From Candidatus Omnitrophota bacterium (GTDB lineage Bacteria; Omnitrophota; Gorgyraeia; Zapsychrales; Zapsychraceae), in the NCBI GenBank assembly GCA_030634235.1, contig DAOWBD010000022.1:1-10420 (forward strand): a stretch of 10,420 nucleotides of DNA. The letters are read 5' to 3'. The notes under the pieces were generated by a model. That model made no database searches. It saw only the letters and a program-made list of their open reading frames with translations, and had not been told where the DNA came from. Below are positions 1 to 5,388 of this stretch, in pieces. Positions within the stretch are counted from its first letter, which is position 1, and each line of letters opens with the position of its first letter. The position numbers and the translations under genes are program-made.

Positions 1-251
1 CTGTCGACGAGAAATTGGTCCAGCTCAAACCTGACGACCCGGTCGTTCTTTATAATCTGGCCTGCAGCTATTCTTTACTGAAGGATATCGACAAGGCGTT
101 TCGGGCTTTTAAAAAGGCGATCAATTGCGGTTATTTCGATTTCGAGCATCTTGAACAGGACGACGACCTTTCTAATTTGCGTAAGGACCGGCGGTTTAAG
201 CGGTACCTCGCGCGGATCAAAGAGAAAAAACCTTCCGAAAGTTTAGAATAA
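1..251 (+). CDS. TPR-repeat protein, C-terminal fragment (5' end outside window)
   Basis: The frame is open from the first bases of the window (codons from position 3) to TAA at 249-251, so this is the last 82 residues of a longer protein. The TTG at 15 is probably an internal Leu codon and not a start. Residues starting DPVVLYNLACSYSLLKD and continuing through DKAFRAFKKAI form a typical tetratricopeptide helix pair (N-L-A-x-x-Y...A-F...F-K-K-A-I). The tail, with a DDDLSNLRKDRRFKRYL pattern, is a common ending of bacterial TPR proteins (a last helix with 'dp.L..LR.d.RF'). TPRs mediate protein-protein contacts; the partner cannot be told from this fragment. A charged KEKK tail ends the protein. 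TPR assignment is secure; the role of the whole protein is unknown. Confidence 0.8.
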   Translation, partial: VDEKLVQLKPDDPVVLYNLACSYSLLKDIDKAFRAFKKAINCGYFDFEHLEQDDDLSNLRKDRRFKRYLARIKEKKPSESLE

Positions 252-315
252 ACCAAATCCATGAGAATATCGGCATTATGTTTGGGGCGTAAAAAATAAA
301 CAGGGGAAAGTGTTT

Positions 316-735
316 ATGAAATCTTACCGTCAGGAACTTTGGTTCAACACGGATGAACGAAGAGGGTATCTCAATATCACCGGCGAGGTTCAGGCGGCGA
401 TCAATAAGAGCGGCGTGAAGGAAGGCCTCTGCTTGGTCAATGCGATGCATATTACCGCGAGCGTCTATATCAACGACGACGAGCGCGGCCTGATTAAGGA
501 TTACGACAAGTGGCTCGAGAAACTCGCGCCGCACGCGCCCATCGAACAGTATCGTCATAACGATACCGGTGAGGATAATGCCGACGCGCACATGAAGCGA
601 CAGGTGATGGGGCGCGAGGTTGTTGTTGCGGTCACCGGCGGGCGGTTGGATTTCGGGCCTTGGGAGCAGATCTTCTACGGCGAGTTCGACGGCCGCCGGA
701 AGAAAAGGGTGCTGGTAAAGATCATCGGGGAATAA
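316..735 (+). CDS. yjbQ: YjbQ family protein (UPF0047)
   Basis: This 139-residue protein matches the single-domain YjbQ/UPF0047 family (usually about 130-140 residues) along its whole length. Conserved blocks are an N-terminal beta strand, the H45-x-T...IND motif (residues 45-55), YRHN (79-82), DNADAH (87-92) and the G-R-L-D-F-G-x-W-x-x-I-x-x-x-E-F-D-G block near the end. H45, H81 and H92 are the conserved histidines thought to bind metal. Family members have weak thiamine-phosphate-synthase activity in E. coli, but the physiological reaction is not firmly known. ATG at 316 is preferred over the in-frame GTG at 310, because AGGGG at 302-306 is well spaced for 316 and too close to 310. It stands alone, 64 bases after the TPR gene, and is followed by a non-coding repeat region. 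Confidence 0.92.
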   Translation: MKSYRQELWFNTDERRGYLNITGEVQAAINKSGVKEGLCLVNAMHITASVYINDDERGLIKDYDKWLEKLAPHAPIEQYRHNDTGEDNADAHMKRQVMGREVVVAVTGGRLDFGPWEQIFYGEFDGRRKKRVLVKIIGE

Positions 736-745
736 AATCGGAGAT

Positions 746-774
746 GGGGACGGGTGCTTCAGTTACCCGTCTCC
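746..774 (+). repeat. Hairpin resembling a decayed copy of the GGGACGTGTGC repeat
   Basis: A 10-bp stem (746-755 with 765-774, one G-U pair) closes a 9-base loop just after yjbQ. Its left arm and loop read GGGACGGGTGCTTCAG, which matches the GGGACGTGTGCTTTAG unit of the three long palindromes in this window at 14 of 16 bases. No T-tract follows, so it is not a standard intrinsic terminator, though it could end or protect the yjbQ transcript. The relationship to the other repeats is inferred. Confidence 0.5.
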
Positions 775-790
775 GGAAGTTTCATGGCTC

Positions 791-828
791 CTCTGGAGTG
801 CTCATTGCGTTGAGAGAACTCCTGGAGG
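791..828 (+). repeat. Structured hairpin repeat, copy 1 (plus orientation)
   Basis: GGAGT (795-799) pairs with ACTCC (818-822), and CTCA (801-804) pairs with TGAG (811-814), around a six-base loop. The sequence CTGGAGTGCTCA and the closing CTCC correspond to the two other copies downstream. This copy has a shorter loop and an extra AGA on the 3' side, so it is the most divergent of the three. Confidence 0.5.
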
Positions 829-859
829 ATCAGCGTTTTTTTAAAGAAGGCCTATGGAA

Positions 860-894
860 CTTGGAGTTCAATTCACTCCATGAACACTCCAGGG
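860..894 (-). repeat. Structured hairpin repeat, copy 2 (minus orientation)
   Basis: On the plus strand TGGAG (862-866) pairs with CTCCA (887-891), and TTCA (867-870) pairs with TGAA (881-884); bases 885-886 bulge and the loop is 10 bases. Read on the minus strand, stem, bulge and loop align closely with copy 3, including the shared loop sequence AGTGAAT. The inner stem is TTCA/TGAA here but CTCA/TGAG in the other copies, a compensatory change that keeps pairing. Confidence 0.55.
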
Positions 895-908
895 AAGCTT
901 GGAAAGTT

Positions 909-945
909 TCTTGGGGGTGCTCATGAAGTGAATTTGAGCCCCAAG
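909..945 (+). repeat. Structured hairpin repeat, copy 3 (plus orientation)
   Basis: CTTGGGG (910-916) pairs with CCCCAAG (939-945), and CTCA (920-923) pairs with TGAG (935-938). A GTG bulge lies at 917-919 and the loop is 924-934. The basal stem is GGGG/CCCC where copies 1 and 2 have GGAG/CTCC, again compensatory. It ends 15 bases before the Shine-Dalgarno of the kinase gene, so it would sit in that gene's 5' leader if transcription starts upstream. Confidence 0.55.
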
Positions 946-975
946 GAATGTTAACGAAAGAAGGGAGCTTGCACG

Positions 976-1878
976 ATGAGTTTGATCACACTAGGCACGG
1001 TTGCCTTGGATAATATTAAGGCAGGGTCGGGGGACCGGCGGGAGTTGATGGGCGGGTCGGCGGCGCATTTTTCGATGAGCGCGCGGCTGTTTACCGACGT
1101 CCATCTCGTCAGCGTGGTCGGCGAGGATTTTCCGTCGAGGCACATTCAATTGCTGCGGCGCAAGGGCGTCAATCTGGATTCTCTGACGAGGGAGAAAGGT
1201 AAGACGTTCCAATGGCACGGCGAGTACAAGAAGGGCGATTATAACACGGCGATCACGCACTCAACGGAACTCGGCGTCCTGTCGGACTATAACCCGAAGG
1301 TGACTCGCTATCAGATGAGCATCCCAAACGTCTTTTTGGCGAATTTAGGCCCCGACGTGCAATTAAAGTTCTTGAAGCTCATGCGCAATCCGAAGTTTGT
1401 GGGCCTCGACAGTATGAACCTGTGGATCAACATGATGCGCCAGGATGTGTTGAAGGTAATGAAGAAGGTCGACTTGTTCGTCTTAAACGACGGCGAGGCG
1501 GGCATGCTTACCGGTGAGAGTAATCTGATCAAGGCGGCGAAGAGGCTACGCAAGATGGGCCCGAGGCTCGTCGTCATTAAAAAAGGCGAGCACGGCGTGC
1601 TCTTTTATTGCGACCGGTTCATGTTCGCGTTTCCCGCTTACCCGGTCGACCGGGTTGTCGACCCGACGGGAGCGGGCGATACGTTCGCCGGCGGCTTGAT
1701 GGGATATTTAAGCAAGACCAATAAGGTTACGGAGGCCGCGCTGCGCAAGGCGGTCATTTACGCGACGACGCTCGCGTCATTTAACGTTGAGGGATTCGGT
1801 GTCGCGAAAACCTCGCCGCTGACGATGACGCAGGTCAACGCGCGGATGAATAAGTTAAGGAAGTTCATATCTCCGTGA
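976..1878 (+). CDS. PfkB-family carbohydrate kinase
   Basis: This 300-residue protein is a ribokinase/PfkB-fold ATP-dependent sugar or nucleoside kinase, the usual length for the family. The N-terminal GGSAAHFS block (about residues 26-33) is the sugar-binding glycine motif. V-V-D-P-T-G-A-G-D-T-F-A-G-G (from residue 227) is PfkB signature 2; D235 is the expected catalytic base and the GAG before it forms the anion hole. The segment LFVLNDGEAGMLTG (about 167-180) is the usual 'N..E...L' block. AAGGGAG at 961-967 is a good ribosome-binding site for ATG 976. It is followed 12 bases later by a SemiSWEET-like gene, so uptake and phosphorylation of one sugar is a plausible pairing. The substrate cannot be read from the sequence; ribokinase-, adenosine-kinase- and fructokinase-like activities all remain possible. 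Confidence 0.9.
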   Translation: MSLITLGTVALDNIKAGSGDRRELMGGSAAHFSMSARLFTDVHLVSVVGEDFPSRHIQLLRRKGVNLDSLTREKGKTFQWHGEYKKGDYNTAITHSTELGVLSDYNPKVTRYQMSIPNVFLANLGPDVQLKFLKLMRNPKFVGLDSMNLWINMMRQDVLKVMKKVDLFVLNDGEAGMLTGESNLIKAAKRLRKMGPRLVVIKKGEHGVLFYCDRFMFAFPAYPVDRVVDPTGAGDTFAGGLMGYLSKTNKVTEAALRKAVIYATTLASFNVEGFGVAKTSPLTMTQVNARMNKLRKFISP

Positions 1879-1890
1879 GGATAAAGGATT

Positions 1891-2169
1891 ATGCCTGAAA
1901 CACTCATTGACAAAATAGCTTTTGTCGCGGCGATCGTCCTGCCGCTGTTTAATATTCCGCTTATTTCGAAGGTCATCAAGCGGAAGTCTTCCTTGGATAT
2001 CAGCCTCTGCTGGGTCCTGGGCGTGTGGGTCTGCATTTTGCTGATGGCTCCGTCGGGGTTCCGCTCCGAGGACGTTGTCTGGCGGACGTTCAATTATTTC
2101 AATGTCATCATGTTCACCGGGGTCGCGGCTGTGACCCTGCGTTACCGGAAAGGGCCCAGTGGCGAATAA
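1891..2169 (+). CDS. Small PQ-loop / SemiSWEET-like membrane protein
   Basis: This is a 92-residue protein with three predicted membrane helices (about residues 8-25, 39-54 and 66-83), the layout of a SemiSWEET half-transporter. After helix 1 comes P-L-F-N-I-P-L-I-S-K-V-I-K-R-K-S-S-L-D-I-S (18-38), which fits the PQ-loop pattern 'P..N.PQi.K.ik.KS..diS', except that the glutamine of PQ is leucine (P23-L24). SemiSWEETs dimerise to carry sugars across the inner membrane. GTGAGG and AAAGG at 1875-1887, overlapping the kinase stop, form its ribosome-binding region. Its last 11 bases overlap the start of era, so the two are probably translationally coupled. The family call rests on helix layout and the loop motif; transport and substrate are inferred. 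Confidence 0.65.
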   Translation: MPETLIDKIAFVAAIVLPLFNIPLISKVIKRKSSLDISLCWVLGVWVCILLMAPSGFRSEDVVWRTFNYFNVIMFTGVAAVTLRYRKGPSGE

Positions 2170-3085
2170 AAAGGAAAAGAGCAATACACGTTGCGGCATG
2201 GTCTCGATTATCGGGCGGCCGAATGTCGGCAAGTCGACGCTGCTAAACCAGATCGTCGGCGAGAAAGTGACGATCGTCTCGCGCGTTCCGCAGACGACGC
2301 GCCATCAGGTCCGCGGGATCTACAACGACGAGCGCGGGCAGATCGTTTTTATCGACACGCCTGGGATGCATCTCGGGCGGGATAAGCTTGATAAATGCAT
2401 GAACCAGTCCGCGTCGGGAACCGTCGACGATGTCGATTGCGTTATTTATTTGGTCGACACGAGTCGACTGGTCGGCGAGGAGGAAGAGAGCATCGCGGCG
2501 AAATTTAAGGGGACGAAGATTCCCGTCATTTTGGGCTTGAACAAGATCGACCTGCGCAGAAGGAACGTCGCCGATTATATCGCGCTGTGGGAGCGGGCGA
2601 TGGGCAAGCCCATCAACGAAATCAAAAACTTTACCCTCGTGTCCTTGTCGGGACAGAAAGGGACCAACATCGAGAAATTGGTCGATATCCTTTTCGACTA
2701 TATGCCCGAGGGCCCCGAGCTTTACCCTGTGGATATTGTCTCCGACATGCCGCAGCGCCTGGCGCTGGCGGATATTATTCGCGAGAAATTATTCAAAGTT
2801 CTTAAGAAGGAGATCCCGCATTCTTTAGGGGTTGTTATCGAGGATATGAAGCTGCTGCGCAAGAAGACGATGAACATCAAGGCCCTGATCTTCGTCGAGC
2901 GCGATACGCAAAAAGAGATCGTCATTGGCAAGAACGGCGAGGTGTTGAAGAAAGCCGGCACTCTTGCGCGCGGCGACCTTGAGGATCTCCTCGATATGAA
3001 TGTCTTCCTCGAGTGCTACGTGAAGACCAAGAAAAACTGGCGCGACGATATTTCTCTTCTGCAGGAATTTGGCTACGACAAATAG
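2159..3085 (+). CDS. era: GTPase Era
   Basis: Era is an essential GTPase that binds the 3' end of 16S rRNA through a KH domain and aids 30S subunit maturation. At 308 residues it is the normal length. G-domain motifs: G1 GRPNVGKST (19-27), switch I around PQTTRHQVRG (44-53), G3 DTPG (66-69), G4 NKID (128-131), and G5 near 162-165, where SLSG replaces the more usual SA-. The C-terminal KH domain has the RNA-binding loop GKNG at 257-260 in IVIGKNGEVLKKAG. The start is GTG at 2159, with GGAAAGGG at 2147-2154 upstream, inside the previous gene. It is the last gene of the kinase/SemiSWEET/era operon. Its TAG stop lies within the left arm of a palindromic repeat, but the C-terminus has its normal Era ending, so the protein is intact. 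Confidence 0.97.
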   Translation: MANKKEKSNTRCGMVSIIGRPNVGKSTLLNQIVGEKVTIVSRVPQTTRHQVRGIYNDERGQIVFIDTPGMHLGRDKLDKCMNQSASGTVDDVDCVIYLVDTSRLVGEEEESIAAKFKGTKIPVILGLNKIDLRRRNVADYIALWERAMGKPINEIKNFTLVSLSGQKGTNIEKLVDILFDYMPEGPELYPVDIVSDMPQRLALADIIREKLFKVLKKEIPHSLGVVIEDMKLLRKKTMNIKALIFVERDTQKEIVIGKNGEVLKKAGTLARGDLEDLLDMNVFLECYVKTKKNWRDDISLLQEFGYDK

Positions 3086-3145
3086 GGACGTGTGCTTTAG
3101 GGACGTGTGCAAAAGCACACGTCCCTAAAGCACACGTCCCTATTT
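3080..3145. repeat. Palindromic repeat, copy 1 (AAAA loop)
   Basis: A perfect inverted repeat: 31-base arms (3080-3110 and 3115-3145) around loop AAAA. Each arm contains GGGACGTGTGC twice, separated by TTTA. It lies between the convergent genes era and the secreted-protein gene and includes the era TAG stop (3083-3085). As RNA it would fold into a very stable hairpin from either strand, so it may act as a bidirectional terminator or transcript stabiliser; flanking T-tracts are short. Two nearly identical copies occur at 4646-4703 and 6739-6802. Confidence 0.93.
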
Positions 3146-3165
3146 ATTGACCTCTGTTAATAACT

Positions 3166-3792
3166 TTATTCCACCGGCTGGTTCGGTCGGTCCGGTCGGA
3201 ATGATTGGCGGAATTCGCGGTTTTCCGCGCGTTGCGTCTTGCGGTACGCCTGGTTTTCCTTCTTTTGCGCGCCGCGGTATTCCTTCATTTGCGTTTTTCT
3301 CTCATCCGGGGTCAGGTTCGGGTTTCCTAAGATCCGGTCAATGGCGCTCATGCTCTCACTGTGCTGTTGGTCTCTAAAAGTGACATTTTCCTGATATTGT
3401 GTTTCCCGATGGTTAACGATGGTCTGCCTCTGCTCATCCGTTAACCGCTCATTGCCCGCGAGCTTGCTGGAGATGTGCTCTAAGCCTTCCTGACGGATCT
3501 TCTCATGAAAAGCGACATTCTCCTGATATTGCGTTTGCCGGTGGTCTTTGATGGCAACAATCCTTTGGTTCTGGCGTAGATCAGGATTTTGCATGGTTTT
3601 CCGGAAATCTTTATTTTCCGATTCTTGTTGCTGGCGGTGGTCTTGAATTTTCGACTTGACTGCCTGTCGAAACTCATTCTTGGGCCCCTTCCGGCTCTTG
3701 TTCCCTTTGTGCCCCCTGCGTCCCTCATAGGCTGAGGCACTCAAGGGCATCAAAAGTATAATAGCGGCTAAAATAATTAATGTTTTCCTCAT
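3166..3792 (-). CDS. Secreted, Gln/Arg/Lys/Glu-rich protein with 44-residue repeats
   Basis: This is a 208-residue protein with a classical signal peptide: MRK, hydrophobic core TLIILAAIILLMPL, and a likely cleavage site after ASA at residue 21. The mature part is highly charged, probably all helical, and made of four units. Each starts with (D/N/E)-(H/Y)-R-x-x-Q-x-x-E-N-x-x-(F/Y) at residues 51, 83, 127 and 171 (spacings 32, 44, 44). Between units are LTDEQRQ and LTPDERK segments, similar to the LTxxQ motif of periplasmic Spy/CpxP-type proteins. A periplasmic helical, chaperone-like or envelope-binding protein is possible, but I do not recognise a specific family. Start ATG 3792 is chosen over an upstream GTG at 3870 because the signal peptide begins there and AAAGGAGGA lies 5 bases upstream. 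The gene runs convergent to era and divergent from nnrE. Confidence 0.8.
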   Translation of the reverse strand: MRKTLIILAAIILLMPLSASAYEGRRGHKGNKSRKGPKNEFRQAVKSKIQDHRQQQESENKDFRKTMQNPDLRQNQRIVAIKDHRQTQYQENVAFHEKIRQEGLEHISSKLAGNERLTDEQRQTIVNHRETQYQENVTFRDQQHSESMSAIDRILGNPNLTPDERKTQMKEYRGAQKKENQAYRKTQRAENREFRQSFRPDRPNQPVE

Positions 3793-3796
3793 CACA

Positions 3797-3805
3797 TCCT
3801 CCTTT
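3797..3805 (-). promoter_or_regulatory. Strong Shine-Dalgarno fixing the start of the secreted protein
   Basis: On the minus strand AAAGGAGGA lies 5 bases before the ATG at 3792. It is the best anti-16S match in the window and shows that the extra 26 codons upstream, to GTG 3870, are unlikely to be translated. Confidence 0.8.
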
Positions 3806-3905
3806 GGTTCTTTTGGTTCTTCTGGGTTCATCCTGTTTGTGTTTTTGGCGCCTTTCACTTCTTTAAACACGGCAGGCGCACGTTTGTTTCGATATTTATT
3901 TTGGC

Positions 3906-3954
3906 TTCCATTTTGGACAGGTTTAGCGTATACTATTTTGAAACGTTAGTTCAA
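3906..3954. promoter_or_regulatory. Possible divergent promoters sharing a GTATAC core
   Basis: Between the divergent secreted-protein gene and nnrE lies TATACT (3929-3934), a good plus-strand -10 with a poor -35 (TTCCAT, 3906-3911) at 17 bases. On the minus strand TATACG (3932-3927) lies 16 bases from TTGAAC (3954-3949). Both use the palindrome GTATAC, so the two promoters would compete. These are weak sequence matches only. Confidence 0.3.
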
Positions 3955-3987
3955 ATTTAGAGCCAAAACCGCTTATTATTGTTGAAG

Positions 3988-4662
3988 ATGCGACAAAAAG
4001 CCGTTACCGTCAAACAGATCAAGGATCTTGACAGGATCGCCATTGAAAAATACGGGGTTCCGTCTCTCGCTTTAATGGAGAATGCGGGACGGGCGGTCGC
4101 GCAGGAGGTTTGCAAGCGGCTCAAGAGGATAAAAAACGCGCGCGCGTGTGTCGTTTGTGGTCTCGGGAATAATGCGGGCGATGGGTTTGTGATCGCTCGG
4201 CACTTGATCAATGCCGGGGTCAAAACAAAGATCTTTCTGATTGGCAAGGGCAGTCAGCTCAAGGCCGATGCGGCGGTGAATTACAAGATTTTGAAGAAGT
4301 TGAAATATCCGATCAAAGAGCTCCGGCGCGTCGACAGTTCTTTCTTAAAAGATTTGACGAATGCCAGCGTGGTTGTTGACGCGATCTTTGGCGTCGGCTT
4401 GAACCGTGAGGTGCTTGAGCCGTTTCGTGGATGTATCGAGGCGATCAATGCGCGTGCGGGAAAAGTGATTTCCGTCGATACGCCGTCTGGCATCGATGCG
4501 ACGTCAGGCAAAATCTACGGGGTGTGTGTCCGCGCCGATGCGACCGTTACGTTCAGTTTTGTCAAAAAAGGATTTCTTAAGGGTGCGGGCCCTAAGCATG
4601 TCGGAAAAGTTATTGTCGCCGACATCGGCATCCCCGTGAAACTGAAGGGACGTGTGCTTTAG
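3988..4662 (+). CDS. nnrE: NAD(P)H-hydrate epimerase (YjeF N-terminal domain only)
   Basis: This enzyme converts the R form of damaged NAD(P)H hydrate to the S form so that a dehydratase can repair it. The 224-residue protein is one YjeF_N domain: the N-terminal TVKQIKDLDRIAIEKYGVPS helix, LMENAGRAVA (about 29-38), GNNAGDG (60-66; GNNGGDG is usual), DAIFGVGL, and VDTPSGID (163-170) with the conserved catalytic/metal Asp region. ATG 3988 fits the family start better than TTG 3979; the ribosome-binding site is weak. In most bacteria this domain is fused to a roughly 280-residue ADP-dependent dehydratase. Here the frame stops just after the epimerase core, and the last residues and the TAG come from a palindromic repeat. 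A dehydratase may be encoded elsewhere or may have been lost. The epimerase domain itself looks complete. Confidence 0.9.
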   Translation: MRQKAVTVKQIKDLDRIAIEKYGVPSLALMENAGRAVAQEVCKRLKRIKNARACVVCGLGNNAGDGFVIARHLINAGVKTKIFLIGKGSQLKADAAVNYKILKKLKYPIKELRRVDSSFLKDLTNASVVVDAIFGVGLNREVLEPFRGCIEAINARAGKVISVDTPSGIDATSGKIYGVCVRADATVTFSFVKKGFLKGAGPKHVGKVIVADIGIPVKLKGRVL

Positions 4663-4703
4663 GGACGTGTGCAAAAGCACACGTCCCTAAAGCACACGTC
4701 CCT
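4646..4703. repeat. Palindromic repeat, copy 2 (AAAA loop)
   Basis: Perfect inverted repeat with 27-base arms (4646-4672, 4677-4703) and loop AAAA, identical in its core to copies 1 and 3. Its left arm encodes the last residues (G-R-V-L) and the TAG stop of nnrE. Its right end lies 7 bases before the nth start, so no ribosome-binding site fits between them. Confidence 0.93.
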
Positions 4704-4710
4704 CTAAATT

Positions 4711-5373
4711 ATGAGTGTGACGAATAAAAATATTGACCAGGTGATCGGGATCGTGCGGGAGGAAATTAAGGGCCTTCCGGATCCGTCGGTTACGCTCGTC
4801 GGCAAACGATGGAAGAGCCCGTTTCTTGTCCTCGTTTCCTGCATTTTAAGTTTGCGCACGAAAGACGAGACGACGCTGCCGGCGTCGGAGCGTTTATTTA
4901 AACGCGCGGCCACGCCGCAGGCGCTCCTGAAATTGACGGCCCGTCAGATCGAGAAAGAGATTTACCCGGTCGGGTTTTACAAAACGAAGGCGGTTAATAT
5001 CAGCGGGATCTGCCGCGATATTATCGAGAAGTTCGGCGGCCAAGTCCCGGACGATATCGATACGCTCATGACGATGAAGGGGGTCGGCCGCAAAACGGCG
5101 AACCTCGTTCTGACCGAGGGCTTTGGCATCCCGGCGATGTGCGTCGATACGCACGTGCACCGGATCTCGAACCGGTTCGGTTACGTTCAGACGAAGGCCC
5201 CCGACGAGACTGAATTTGCGTTAAGAAAAAAATTGCCGAAGAAACATTGGATGGATTACAATAGTTTACTCGTGACGTGGGGACAGAATATTTGCCGGCC
5301 CATTTCTCCTTTATGTTCGCAGTGCGGTGTGAAAAAATATTGCGCGCGCAAAGGCGTGACAACGTCTCGGTAG
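4711..5373 (+). CDS. nth: Endonuclease III (DNA glycosylase/AP lyase)
   Basis: This base-excision repair enzyme removes oxidised pyrimidines and cleaves the abasic site. At 220 residues it has the family length. The helix-hairpin-helix is MKGVGRKTANLVL (122-134) with catalytic lysine K128. The catalytic aspartate is D146 in VDTHVHRISNRFG. The [4Fe-4S] cluster motif C-x6-C-x2-C-x5-C is complete at C195, C202, C205 and C211. ATG 4711 lies 7 bases after the palindromic repeat and has no visible Shine-Dalgarno; the N-terminus aligns normally with the family, so the start is probably right but translation may be weak or coupled to upstream reading. MgtE follows after 15 bases. Confidence 0.96.
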   Translation: MSVTNKNIDQVIGIVREEIKGLPDPSVTLVGKRWKSPFLVLVSCILSLRTKDETTLPASERLFKRAATPQALLKLTARQIEKEIYPVGFYKTKAVNISGICRDIIEKFGGQVPDDIDTLMTMKGVGRKTANLVLTEGFGIPAMCVDTHVHRISNRFGYVQTKAPDETEFALRKKLPKKHWMDYNSLLVTWGQNICRPISPLCSQCGVKKYCARKGVTTSR

Positions 5374-5388
5374 GGTGAGGAAAAGACA

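Noticed and set aside
660..926. 88-codon open frame overlapping the end of yjbQ and the hairpin region
   Set aside because: It has no Shine-Dalgarno, starts inside yjbQ, resembles no protein family, and its second half is made of the hairpin repeats.
3147..3377. Plus-strand frame opposite the secreted-protein gene
   Set aside because: The minus-strand gene has a signal peptide, a strong ribosome-binding site and internal repeats; the plus frame has none of these.
3166..3870. Longer form of the secreted protein starting at GTG 3870
   Set aside because: The extra 26 residues are charged, would bury the signal peptide, and the strong Shine-Dalgarno points to ATG 3792.
5374..5388. M-box magnesium riboswitch before mgtE
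   Set aside because: Only 15 bases separate nth from mgtE, far too few for an M-box, and nothing in the end of nth resembles one.
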